Of a stretch of 64,000 nt of DNA, positions 8,510 to 21,805 are shown one piece after another. Every line of letters starts with the position of its first letter. The first letter of the stretch is position 1. Origin of the DNA: Iodobacter fluviatilis (GTDB lineage Bacteria > Pseudomonadota > Gammaproteobacteria > Burkholderiales > Chitinibacteraceae); contig NZ_CP025781.1 of NCBI RefSeq assembly GCF_004194535.1, forward strand, positions 1,426,001-1,490,000, read 5' to 3'. The notes under the pieces were generated by a model, which worked only from the letters and a program-made list of their open reading frames with translations, ran no database searches and was not told the origin of the DNA. The position numbers and the translations under genes were made by a program.

Positions 8510-8517
8510 TTGCTCGG
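8510..8517 (+). repeat. Right copy of IS target site duplication
   Basis: TTGCTCGG, identical to 5931-5938. It places the insertion 43 bp upstream of the Crp/Fnr-type gene at 8561. Confidence 0.92.
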
Positions 8518-8560
8518 CCTTCTGAGTATTTTCCTTGCCATTCTAGGGAGAGATTAATTC

Positions 8561-9275
8561 ATGCCAATTCCACTGCATGCGCTCAGCGACAATCGTTTGC
8601 TAGCCGCTTTACCAAGCCAAGATCAGCAACGATTTTTAGCACGCTGCGAAGTGCTCGAACTGAAATTTTCCGACGTGCTCTCTGAGCCTGGCGCGTGCGT
8701 CCAGTACGTTTATTTTCCGCTAGAAAGTTTTATTTCTTTATTGGCGTCGATGGATGGGCATCCCACGCTGGAAGTGGGATTAATCGGCAATGAAGGCATG
8801 CTAGGCGCCTCGCTTGCTTTGGGAGTGGAGATTTCACCGCTGCATGCTTTGGTGCAGGGGCAAGGAACAGTACTACGCATGACGGCCAAGAGGTTTTGCG
8901 AAGAGTTGCAACACAGCAAGGCGCTGCAATATATCCTACCGCGCTACCTCTATGTGATCATCAAGCAGCTAGCACAAACCGCAGCTTGCGCTCGCTTTCA
9001 TGTGATTGAAGCACGATTGGCGCGCTGGCTTTTAATGACACACAGATAGGGCGCATTCAGATACCTTTCACATTACGCAAAAATTTCTAGCCTATATGCT
9101 GGGCGTGCGCCGCGTAGGGGTCACCACGGCCGCCACCACTTTGCAAAATCACAAACTGATTCGCTATAGCCGTGGCGAGATCACGATACTCGACCGAAAG
9201 GGCTTAAAAATGGCCGCTTGCCAATGCTATGAAGCCGACAAAACCAGCTACTCAAGCATTATGAAAAATATTTAA
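8561..9275 (+). pseudogene. Second Crp/Fnr-type regulator, broken by a +1 frameshift
   Basis: The sensor half (MPIPLHALSDNRLLAALPSQD, then VYFPLESFISLLASMDG and GNEGMLG) is open to TAG 9047-9049. The continuation in the next frame reads DRAHSDTFHITQKFLAYMLGVRRVGVTTAA and a wing (YSRGEITILDRKGL), ending at TAA 9273-9275. One extra base near 9041-9044 explains the break; the restored protein would be about 237 residues. It is more diverged from the other two paralogues than they are from each other. An IS21 copy sits 43 bp upstream and probably cuts off its native promoter, so the gene may be both unexpressed and inactive. Confidence 0.75.
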
Positions 9276-9282
9276 TCGCTGC

Positions 9283-10011
9283 TTAGTGGCTGGATGCGTC
9301 GGACACATCAGACAAAAGCCGACTTAATTCTTTTTTGACCACGGCGTAACACTCACAAGTGTGTTGCTCTAGCCCCAAGCGATCTAACACCGCAATATGG
9401 CCACGGCGATAGCTGATATAACCTGCACGTTGCAAGTTTCCAGCCGCTTCCGTCACCCCTACCCGCCGTACACCCAGCATATTGGCCACCAATTCCTGCG
9501 TCATAATCAGTTCATTGCCACTGAGGCGATCCAACGTGAGTAATAGCCAGCGGCAAAGCTGCTGCTCGACGGAATGATGCCGATTGCACACCGCGGTTTG
9601 GGCCATTTGGGTAATCAGCGCTTGGGTATAGCGCAGTAATAAACCCTGTAAAGCCGCCCCACGGTTGAATTCATCTTTTAAAACCTGACGAGGTAGTCGA
9701 TATGCATAACCCGCCGTTTGCACCACCGCTGAGCTGGGCGTGGTGTCCCCTCCCATAAATAAAGAGACGCCCACGACACCTTCATTGCCAACTCCGGCCG
9801 TTTCTGCTGAAGCGCCCGATTCCATTACATAATGCAGTGAGACTATCGAGGAGGTTGGAAAATAAGCATGACGCAATTGCTCACCCGGCCCGTAAAGCAT
9901 ATCGCCGAGCCGCATCGGCACTAATTCCAAATGTATGGCTAATAATTCAAGCTCGGCCGCTGATAAGGCAGCAAGCAGATGATTTTGTTGAGGACTATGT
10001 ATTGCTGGCAT
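9283..10011 (-). CDS. Crp/Fnr family transcriptional regulator (intact paralogue)
   Basis: 242 residues. The cNMP-binding-like beta-roll sensor (about 10-125; LGDMLYGPGEQLRHAYFPTSSIVSLHYVMESG, GNEGVVG) is joined by a long helix to a winged HTH (about 165-225; MTQELVANMLGVRRVGVTEAAGNL and YRRGHIAVLDRLGLE). The recognition-helix region carries GVRRxGVTxAA, shared with the two broken copies, so all three may bind the same DNA motif. The fingerprint for cAMP binding is absent. It is the last gene of the operon with the REC-PAS, kinase and CheB-CheR genes (24-bp gap), which suggests it is an output or feedback regulator of that system. Confidence 0.85.
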   Translation of the reverse strand: MPAIHSPQQNHLLAALSAAELELLAIHLELVPMRLGDMLYGPGEQLRHAYFPTSSIVSLHYVMESGASAETAGVGNEGVVGVSLFMGGDTTPSSAVVQTAGYAYRLPRQVLKDEFNRGAALQGLLLRYTQALITQMAQTAVCNRHHSVEQQLCRWLLLTLDRLSGNELIMTQELVANMLGVRRVGVTEAAGNLQRAGYISYRRGHIAVLDRLGLEQHTCECYAVVKKELSRLLSDVSDASSH

Positions 10012-10035
10012 AGGGAACCATCGAAAGAAATTTTT

Positions 10036-10854
10036 TCACTTAGAAGTCAGCTCTACACCAATGCCCCGATAGCCAATAAAGCGGCAGGATCGATCAAACA
10101 TGGGCTCGCCACTGACTTGAAACTTTTGCGCTGATCCATCGGGATGAACACGGCTAAACACAAAGTCTAGAAAAGGCTGTCGCGCATTGATGGTGGCCTG
10201 TAATTTTTGGCGCTCATCTTCATTCCAGCCCTCTTCGATCGCTTCTTCTACATCGCCAGCTAAAGCATCCACTCGAATGCCCAGCATTTCTAAAACAGGG
10301 CCAGATACTTTGGTAAAGTTCATCTGCTCGTCCTGCTCCCAATACCAGTCAGAGGCCAGCTCGGTCAGGCTGCGATAGCGCGCCTCACTTTCGCGTAATT
10401 CGGCAGTTCGCTCTGCTACTGTGCTTTCCAGCTCCTTGCTATAGCTTTCCAGCTTTTTATATAAGAGGCGTACTTCCAGCAGGTTATGAATACGGGTTTT
10501 AACTTCCACTAAATCAAAAGGCTTGCTAATAAAATCTTTAGCCCCTGCCTGCAAAGCACGCAGCTTATGCCCCGGTTGCGCAGTAATCACCAACACCGGT
10601 AAATAAGCGTCTTCCTCATTGGTTTTAAGGCATTCCATCACTTGAAAGCCATCCATTACGGGCATCTGCAAATCAAGCAAAATCAAGTCATAACGGTTTT
10701 TTCTATGCAGCTCACAGACCATAGTTGGGTCCATGGTTGAGGCAACTTGCGTATAGCCAGCATCGCTCAATAATTGCTCAAACAAGCTGACATTACTCTC
10801 TTGATCATCAACAATCAGAATGCTGGCATTCAGGATTTCAGAATGATGAATCAT
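10036..10854 (-). CDS. Response regulator with REC and PAS domains, no output domain
   Basis: 272 residues. REC domain 10-125 with acidic pair D16-D17, phosphoacceptor D61 (LILLDLQMP) and K111 (ISKPF). A short coiled coil follows (YSKELESTVAERTAELRESEARY), then one PAS domain (about 160-270; YWEQDEQMNF to FIGYRGIGVE). In most proteins of this layout a GGDEF or kinase domain follows PAS; here the protein simply ends, without a frameshift sign at its end. The start ATG overlaps the kinase stop by 4 bases (ATGA). It presumably accepts phosphate from the kinase upstream and acts by protein contacts. Confidence 0.85.
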   Translation of the reverse strand: MIHHSEILNASILIVDDQESNVSLFEQLLSDAGYTQVASTMDPTMVCELHRKNRYDLILLDLQMPVMDGFQVMECLKTNEEDAYLPVLVITAQPGHKLRALQAGAKDFISKPFDLVEVKTRIHNLLEVRLLYKKLESYSKELESTVAERTAELRESEARYRSLTELASDWYWEQDEQMNFTKVSGPVLEMLGIRVDALAGDVEEAIEEGWNEDERQKLQATINARQPFLDFVFSRVHPDGSAQKFQVSGEPMFDRSCRFIGYRGIGVELTSK

Positions 10855-13094
10855 GATGATTTTTCCTTTTTATTCACCCGAATAGCTTCTGTTTTTACAA
10901 AATTCAGTGCGAGATCTAAAGTTTCCATAAATTCATGCAGCTTGATGGGCTTAGTCAGATAGTGGAAAAACCCCGCAGCTAAGCCTTTATCAATATCACG
11001 AACCATCGCATTGGCGCTGATCGCCACCACTGGAATAGGTGCGGTATTTGGATCTTGGGCCAAAATTTGTAATGCCTCGATACCGCTGATTCCTGGCAAA
11101 TTAATATCCATAAGGATAATGTCGGGCAGCGATGCGCGGGCAATCTCAATGCCCCGCTTGCCATCCCTCGCACTCAGTAAGCGAATATCTGGCCTACGCA
11201 TCATCAAGCTTTCCACCAACATCAGGTTGGCCGGATTGTCCTCAACATAGAGCATGGTGTACGACGCGCCTTGTAAGGGTGGCGTTGCAACGATCATGGG
11301 TTCTTCCAAATGATCGAGCAGTAGCGGCTCATTAACCAAGCTCAATTCAAGCCAAAAAGTGCTTCCCTCACCAAAGTGGCTTTCCACTCCAATCACGCCG
11401 CCCATTAATTCAACCAAGCGCTTACACACAATCAAACCAATGCCGGTTCCTTCTACATGCGCCTCTTGCCCCAAACGATTAAACGGTTGAAACAGCTGTG
11501 ATAGCTGCTCTGGCGCCAGCCCCGCGCCGGTATCCCGCAAGCTAATACGAATAGAATCAGGCTGGCTTAAGGTGCATTCAACCACCACCGAGCCGCCTTC
11601 TTTATTGTATTTAATTGCGTTAGAAAGCAGATTAATCAGCACCTGCTTCAGCCTAGTCTGATCGGCATATACAAAGTAGGGCAAGTTGGCAGGTGGAAAC
11701 ACCACGCTAATGCCACGACCTTGCGCTTGCGGCTCTATCATCGTCTCGCATTCACGCATCACGTCGGTCAACAAAATAGGCTCCATCGAGAGAGACAATT
11801 TGCCAGACTCGATCAAGGCCAGATCAAGAATTTCATTGATCAGCTCCAGCAGATACCAACCCGCTTTCAAAATTTGATCAATACTGCGCGTTTGAGAATC
11901 GGTGGGCTCGGGTGAACCCGATTCCAAAATTTGGGCAAAGCCAAGAATGGCATTGAGCGGCGTGCGTAACTCGTGGCTCATGCTGGAAAGAAAATCCGAT
12001 TTGGCTAAATTGGCTTTTTCGGCCACGGCGGTAGCGCGCTCTAATTCGGTATTTTTAAGTTGCAAGGCCTGATCAAGCAGCGTTCGTTCAGCCTCTACCA
12101 ATTTACGCGCAGTGTTATCCGTGCCGATCAAGAGATAGCCAATAATCGTTTCTCTTGCGTCCCGCAAAGCCGTCACCGATACCGCTGCGGGGAAACGGCT
12201 GCCATCTTTGCGGATATAAGTCAGCTCGTAGATGTCTTCTATCCCACGGGAAGCCTTAAATACCAGCGCTTCAAAGCCGGGGGAAATAGGCGTAGCCAGC
12301 TCAACACTCAGCGCATTGGCCCGCTCAATGATTTCTTGTGGATCAGAAATATCAGCAGGGGTAATTTTGTTCACCACCTCTTCGGCCGTATAGCCCAGCA
12401 TGCATTCTGCGCCCACATTAAAAATCTGAATCACGCCTTGCGCATCGGTCGCAATACTCGAAAAATTAGCGCTATTGAAAATCGCCTTTTGCAAACTGCC
12501 TTCTTTCAGCTGCACTTCTTCTGCCAGCTTACGCTCGCTAATATCACTCAGCACGATGCGTAGATCAGGGCTGCCCTCTTGATCGGCAGGAGCAGAGGCG
12601 ACCAAATGCGCCCAAAATTGCAGGCCATCGTTTTTTAGCATACGCAGCTCGCCAATCTGCGGCTCACGCGTTTCCAGCAGCTGTTTGCCTAATAGGTAAA
12701 AAATATCCTGATCTGCTTTTGCAATAAATTGGCTAAATGGCTGATTCACTAAGGCTCTGTGATTGGTCCCCAAAAGCGTGGCCGCCGTGAGGTTGGCTTG
12801 CAGAATACGCCCCTCTTTACTGATGGTGCAGTAGCCCACAGGTGCCAAATCATAAAGATCGAAATATCGTGTGCGCACCGCATCTAAATCAATCTGCGTT
12901 CGACGCAACTCTTCATTTTGCATTTCTAATTCAATTTGATGCACGCGTAATTCATGCAGCAGCCGCTGTGTTTCTTGTAGCGACATGGTATCGACGTCTT
13001 CTAATAATTCTGCCTCGCTCTCACGAACCTGCTCTTCGGCTTGCCCGCGTAAAGCGAGTTCTGCCGCCAAAGCTACCTCCTTTTTATTTGCCAT
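10851..13094 (-). CDS. Hybrid sensor histidine kinase (PAS-PAS-HisKA-HATPase-REC)
   Basis: 747 residues from the ATG at 13094, preceded by GGAGGG and overlapping the previous stop by 11 bases. N-terminal coiled coil with HELRVHQIELEMQNEELRR, then PAS (about 80-185) and PAS (about 200-325). The HisKA H-box is SSMSHELRTPLNAILGFAQ (phosphorylated His near residue 382). The HATPase has N-box LLSNAIKYN, DTGAGLAP and GTGIGLIVCK. The C-terminal REC has YVEDNPAN and phosphoacceptor Asp in IILMDINLPG. No transmembrane segment, so it is a cytoplasmic sensor. It lies between the CheB-CheR fusion and the REC-PAS partner in one operon. Confidence 0.9.
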   Translation of the reverse strand: MANKKEVALAAELALRGQAEEQVRESEAELLEDVDTMSLQETQRLLHELRVHQIELEMQNEELRRTQIDLDAVRTRYFDLYDLAPVGYCTISKEGRILQANLTAATLLGTNHRALVNQPFSQFIAKADQDIFYLLGKQLLETREPQIGELRMLKNDGLQFWAHLVASAPADQEGSPDLRIVLSDISERKLAEEVQLKEGSLQKAIFNSANFSSIATDAQGVIQIFNVGAECMLGYTAEEVVNKITPADISDPQEIIERANALSVELATPISPGFEALVFKASRGIEDIYELTYIRKDGSRFPAAVSVTALRDARETIIGYLLIGTDNTARKLVEAERTLLDQALQLKNTELERATAVAEKANLAKSDFLSSMSHELRTPLNAILGFAQILESGSPEPTDSQTRSIDQILKAGWYLLELINEILDLALIESGKLSLSMEPILLTDVMRECETMIEPQAQGRGISVVFPPANLPYFVYADQTRLKQVLINLLSNAIKYNKEGGSVVVECTLSQPDSIRISLRDTGAGLAPEQLSQLFQPFNRLGQEAHVEGTGIGLIVCKRLVELMGGVIGVESHFGEGSTFWLELSLVNEPLLLDHLEEPMIVATPPLQGASYTMLYVEDNPANLMLVESLMMRRPDIRLLSARDGKRGIEIARASLPDIILMDINLPGISGIEALQILAQDPNTAPIPVVAISANAMVRDIDKGLAAGFFHYLTKPIKLHEFMETLDLALNFVKTEAIRVNKKEKSS

Positions 13095-16000
13095 GTTTTT
13101 GCCCTCCATCCTGCGTATCTGTTGCCCGCTCGGTAGTAGCAATGGCATACATTGCGCCTGCCGCATTCACCAAGGCCGTAGAGGTCATGGACACTTTTAA
13201 AATATCACCGCTCTTGCTCAAACGTTGGGTGTGGTAGGGTTCCAGAACTTTTGACTGGCTAAGCTGATGAACTTGCAGCAAGGCTTCTTTTCGCAAGGGC
13301 TCGGGGATCCGATCCGCCACATTCATCAACAGCGCCTCGGCCTCGCTCCAGCCATACATCCGCGAGGCGCCTGGGTTCCAGGCCAGCATACGGCCATTTA
13401 AATCTTGCACCGTAATGGCATCATGCGCGTCTCGTACCACCACGGCTAAACGCAGCAGCTCATTGGCTTTGCGAAGCGCATCTCTGGTTTGCACCATTTC
13501 AGTAATATCTACAAAGGTGATCACCGCACCTTCAATCATATTATCCAGCGTGCGATAGGGCTGAATACGCATCGTGTACCACTTACCCGCTTCGGTTTGT
13601 ACATCAATTTCTTTTGGAATCAGGGTATTGAGCACGGCTTGCACATCGCTGACCAGCTGCCCATAGCCCCGTAAATTAGTCACTGTATGCCCAACTGGCC
13701 GGCCTACATCGCTTAAAATCAAATTAATGATCTTGGTCGCGGCAGGGGTAAAACGCAGAATATGCAGCGCATGGTCAACAAAAATAGTGCCTATGCCGGT
13801 GCTAGCCAGCAGGTTATTTAAATCATTACTGGCGCGGGATAAATCAGCCACCTTGGTCTGTAATTCCATGTTTACCGTGGTCAATTCCTCGTTAATCGAT
13901 TGCATTTCCTCCTTAGAGGTTTCCAGCTCTTCATTGGTCGATTGCAACTCTTCGTTCACTGACTGCATTTCTTCATTAGAAGATTTGAGCTCTTCATTAA
14001 TGGTTTCTAATTTCTCATTGCTCACCTGAAGATATTCATCTTTTGCGCAAAGCTCTTCATTTAAAGCGGCAATCCGTGCATCGATCTTGCTGTGTTCCCC
14101 TCCTTCAAGCAGTGCTACGCTAATCGGCAAAGCGGGGCTAAGAAGCAGCGTTGCGTCTTCCAAAACAATCAAATACAACATCCCTTCCGTAGGCTTCCCC
14201 ATCGCGACTGGGCGAATCGTCAGATTAACCGGCGTGAAATGCCCGTTGGTTTTAACGCTCAAATTAAGCCGCTGGATCGTTTCATTTTTGCTTACTGATT
14301 TATGCAAGGTGGCAATTAGCTCTCGGCGTAATCCTTCACGCGCCATCTTCAAAATATTATTAATCCCCGCCTCGCCTTCGGGCAGCTCCAAATACATGCC
14401 CGTGCGCCCATGCAAATACAGAATATCGCCATGCTCATTCACCAAGGCAGCAGCCGGTGCCAGCTGCTGCAAGAGCGCTTGCTCGGTGACTTCACGTAAA
14501 GAGCGCTTTGCCGGGCTTAATTTGCTTGCTGCCGGAGGAAGGGCTACTTCGCTCATCGCTATTGGAGGCTGAAATGCCTTTTGCCTGCCATAAGCGTCTT
14601 GTTTTCGCTGATAAAGCTTAGATTTAGCATCCACGACAGCAAATAAATCAGAGAATTCACCCACTGTTTCTGAAGTTCCCAAAAATAGAAACCGGCTTGG
14701 GTTCAGTGCATAGTGGAACATGGGAATCAGCTTTTTCTGTAACTCTGCCCCCATGTAAATCATCAGATTGCGGCAGCTGATTAAGTCTAATTTAGAAAAA
14801 GGCGGATCTTTAATCACATCCTGCTCAGAAAAAACCAACATATCGCGGATGCCTTTATGAATGCGATAGGCACTACCATCAGCTTCAGCGGTAAAAAAAC
14901 GCGCTAGCCTTTGTGGGGAAATATCAGCAGCAATCGTTGCTGGATACAGTCCTGCACGGGCTGTGGCAATCGCCCGGCGATCCATATCGGTAGAAAAAAC
15001 TTGTAGCGTGTAATTCTGCTTTAATGCCTCTTGTTGCTCTTGCAACAAAATAGCGATGGAATACGCTTCTTCGCCAGTAGAGCAGCCCGTCGACCAAACA
15101 CGAATCGTCGCCCCAGCAGGCTTCCCTTTAAAGAGTAGGGGAATCACCTGCTCTTCAAGCGCCAGAAAAGCTTCTGAATCTCTAAAAAAATGCGTGACGC
15201 CAATTAAAATATCGCAAAACAAAGCTTCTATTTCATCAGGCATCTTTTGCAAATATTTAACATACTGCTCAGTTGTATCAAGCTGATGCACCGCCATACG
15301 CCGCTCTATCCGCCTTAGGATCGTGCTCGGCTTGTACTGAGAAAAATCGTGGCCTGTTTGTGTGCGCAATAAAATAAAAATTTTCTTGAGCGAGTTTTCA
15401 TCCTTGGCAATAGGCTTCACGATTGTGCTGCTTGACTTGCCAAATTCATGAGCCACATAGGCAATCAACTTAGCAGGCATGTCCGCAGGCTTGAGCGTGC
15501 AATCAACCAAACCGGTGGCAATCGCACTGCTTGGCATACCATCAAACTCGGTAGAGGCCGGCGTCTGCGCCATGACCATCCCACCTTCACCCTTAATCTG
15601 CCGAATACCTACAGTACCGTCGCTGCCTGATCCAGATAGCACAATGCCAATGGCCAGCTCATGCTGATCTTGCGCCAATGAGCTGAAGAAAAAATCAATG
15701 GGTAAGCGGTGCCCACGTGGCTCAGCAGGCGCAAGCAAATGCAGCGCACCATTCAAAAAGGCCATATCGTGGTTTGGGGGATAATGTAAGCACAATTGGG
15801 CTGCACCACCATGCCATCCTCAACTTCAAAGACCTGCATAGGGGTGTAGCGCTGAACTAAATCGCTGAGAATGCTTTTATGATCCGGAGCAAGATGCTGC
15901 ACCAATACAAAAGCCATTCCCATATCAACATCTACGGGTATTCCCGAAAAAAACGCTTCAAACGCCGCCAAACCACCCGCAGAAGCGCCAATACCAACAA

Positions 16001-16103
16001 TGGGGAAAGAAACAGCGGAGGGAGTGTCTAGCGGAACAACAAGGCTGGGCAGATGCTCCAAAACTTGAGTTTTGGCTTTCTTTGTTACTTTTCCAGCGGT
16101 CAT
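13084..16103 (-). pseudogene. CheB-CheR-PAS fusion protein gene with a frameshift
   Basis: Two frames together encode about 1006 residues. The N-terminal piece (16103 to 15753) holds the first half of a CheB methylesterase domain: GIGASAGG with the active Ser and VQHLAPDH with the active His. The second piece (to 13084) holds the rest of CheB (LSGSGSDGTVG with the catalytic Asp). CheR methyltransferase follows, with RRIERRM and the SAM loop STGCSTGEEAYS. Then a long glutamate- and asparagine-rich coiled coil (13860-14080) and two PAS domains. The frames meet in a C5 run (plus-strand G5, 15776-15780): one more C would join IIP to PNHDMAFLNG. It could be a true mutation, a slippage-prone site or a sequencing deletion. 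No REC domain precedes CheB. Confidence 0.85.
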
Positions 16104-16390
16104 ACATCATCCTAACGCCAAGCTGGCGTATTAAGAAATGAGTGTACGCTACTAAGGATCATTCACAGTGCTTATTAAAAGCTCAAGCATAAACGAACCT
16201 CACGCTGATCGAGTTAGCCATGTAGATCGGCTTAGCGGCTAGATGTATGAGTTGATCTCGCATAGGTTGTGGTTAGCAGTCTGCGTGCGAGGTTAATCTC
16301 ACGTAGGTTGGGTTAGTAGCTTTATCGCGTAACCCAACACGCAAACCACAGGTGCTTAGTCATTACGCTAGGGCGCCTTTTTTCCGCCCA
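16104..16390. other. Intergenic region with a palindromic repeat
   Basis: No gene is seen between the CheB-CheR gene and the rRNA operon end. It contains several degenerate copies of a GGTTAGC-like word (16210-16320) and the inverted repeat at 16307-16338. The promoter of the signalling operon should lie at 16104-16200 on the minus strand but could not be pinned down. Confidence 0.4.
16307..16338. repeat. Palindromic repeat, REP-like
   Basis: Perfect 9-bp arms (GTTGGGTTA 16307-16315, TAACCCAAC 16330-16338) with a 14-base loop. The wording resembles dispersed GTAGGTTGGGTTA-type palindromes seen in many proteobacterial genomes. Only one full copy is in this window, so dispersal is not shown here. 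Confidence 0.45.
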
Positions 16391-16431
16391 AAACAAAACC
16401 CCCGCCTCTTTCGAGTACGGGGGTTTTGTTT
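16391..16431 (-). terminator. Terminator of the rRNA operon
   Basis: Strong stem AAACAAAACCCCCG/CGGGGGTTTTGTTT around a 13-base loop, with its own T-rich arm, just behind the 5S gene. Confidence 0.85.
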
Positions 16432-16444
16432 ACGGCTTAGGGTG

Positions 16445-16558
16445 TCTGGCAATGACCTACTTTCACACAGGTAATCTGCACTATCATCGGCGCTAAGGTG
16501 TTTCACTGTCCTGTTCGGGATGGGAAGGAGTGGGGCCACCTCGCTATGGTCGCCAGAC
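16445..16558 (-). rRNA. rrf: 5S ribosomal RNA
   Basis: About 114 bases; read on the minus strand it begins GTCTGGCGACCATAGC and ends GCCAGAC, with the conserved CCCATCCCGAACAG in loop C and GTAGGTCATTGCCAG at the end. It is the last gene of the rRNA operon. Ends may be off by a few bases. Confidence 0.92.
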
Positions 16559-16700
16559 TTTAACGGGTTAACTCGTTGTGTGTATTGCTCCACAACGCGT
16601 TCAGTTCAATAGAAGAAGTAATAGATTACTTTGTTGCGGTCTCAAATTTAACTCTAATCTGGGTAGATTATACCGTCGCACACACGCGCTTCAGGTTATA

Positions 16701-19591
<2,891 letters not shown>

Positions 19592-19742
19592 TATAACCTC
19601 AAACACGTATTAACAAAGTTAATACAATTCAAAGTATCTGATTTCGCTTTGTTTGCGACACTTAAACCTCAGTTCTGACTTCGAGATTTAAGTTTTGATA
19701 CAATCTACCCTTATTTATTTCTAAATTTGAGTATTACTTCTT

Positions 19743-19762
19743 CTATTTTTTTAAAGATCAAA
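19743..19762 (-). promoter_or_regulatory. boxA-like antitermination site upstream of 23S
   Basis: On the minus strand the sequence TTGATCTTTAAAAAAATAG lies in the tRNA-Ala/23S spacer. The same GATCTTTAAAAAAATA string occurs in the 16S leader near 21928-21943. Duplicated boxA before 16S and 23S is the usual rRNA operon arrangement for Nus-factor antitermination. Confidence 0.6.
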
Positions 19763-19881
19763 GATACGTCTTGCTGATTTTAGAAACCAGAAATAAATGA
19801 TCGTCTCAAGCGATGAATCTCTCTTGAGACAGTGATTTATTTCTATTTTCTGAACTTCATTTTTCCACCACTCTAAAAGAA

Positions 19882-19957
19882 TGGTGGAGGCTAACGGACT
19901 CGAACCGTTCACCCCCTGCTTGCAAAGCAGGTGCTCTACCAGATGAGCTAAGCCCCC
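19882..19957 (-). tRNA. tRNA-Ala (anticodon TGC)
   Basis: 76 bases, minus strand, beginning GGGGGCTTAGCTC and ending in an encoded CCACCA. The anticodon loop TTTGCAA reads TGC and the T-arm has GGTTCGAGTCC. It stands in the 16S-23S spacer after tRNA-Ile, the normal order. Confidence 0.97.
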
Positions 19958-20126
19958 AATAATTCCGCACATACTCAAATCAAATTGGCTGCTCAATAAA
20001 TTCATTAAGCAATCACCTTTCTGGCCGCAATAGTCAAGTGAGGCTAGAAATAAAATAACGCCGTGTACGTTTCAGTACACAAGTTATTTTATGACGACGC
20101 ATCACGCAGGCTAGTGCGGATTAGAA

Positions 20127-20203
20127 TGGTGGGTCAGACAGGAATCGAACCTGTGACCCCCGCCTTATCAAGACGATGCTCTAACCGACTGAGCTACTGA
20201 CCC
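20127..20203 (-). tRNA. tRNA-Ile (anticodon GAT)
   Basis: 77 bases, minus strand, from GGGTCAGTAGCTCAG to an encoded ACCCACCA. The anticodon loop CTTGATAAG reads GAT, with T-arm GGTTCGATTCC. First tRNA of the 16S-23S spacer. Confidence 0.97.
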
Positions 20204-20270
20204 AATGTGATTTCGTATCTTCTTTTCTACAGCCGATGAGTGTGAGTACTCAATCCAAAAGACTTCTCTT

Positions 20271-21805
<1,535 letters not shown>

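Noticed and set aside
9041-9049. Programmed +1 frameshifting in the second Crp/Fnr copy
   Set aside because: The CAC-AGA-TAG context does not offer a tRNA re-pairing in the +1 frame and no stimulatory element is evident; a simple insertion is more likely.
13860-14080. Repetitive DNA that looks like a tandem array
   Set aside because: The repeats encode the NEELQSxNEELET heptads of the coiled coil between CheR and PAS, a normal feature of these fusions.
16363-16593. 76-codon minus-strand frame over the 5S gene and terminator
   Set aside because: It runs through the 5S rRNA and terminator hairpin and has no protein features.
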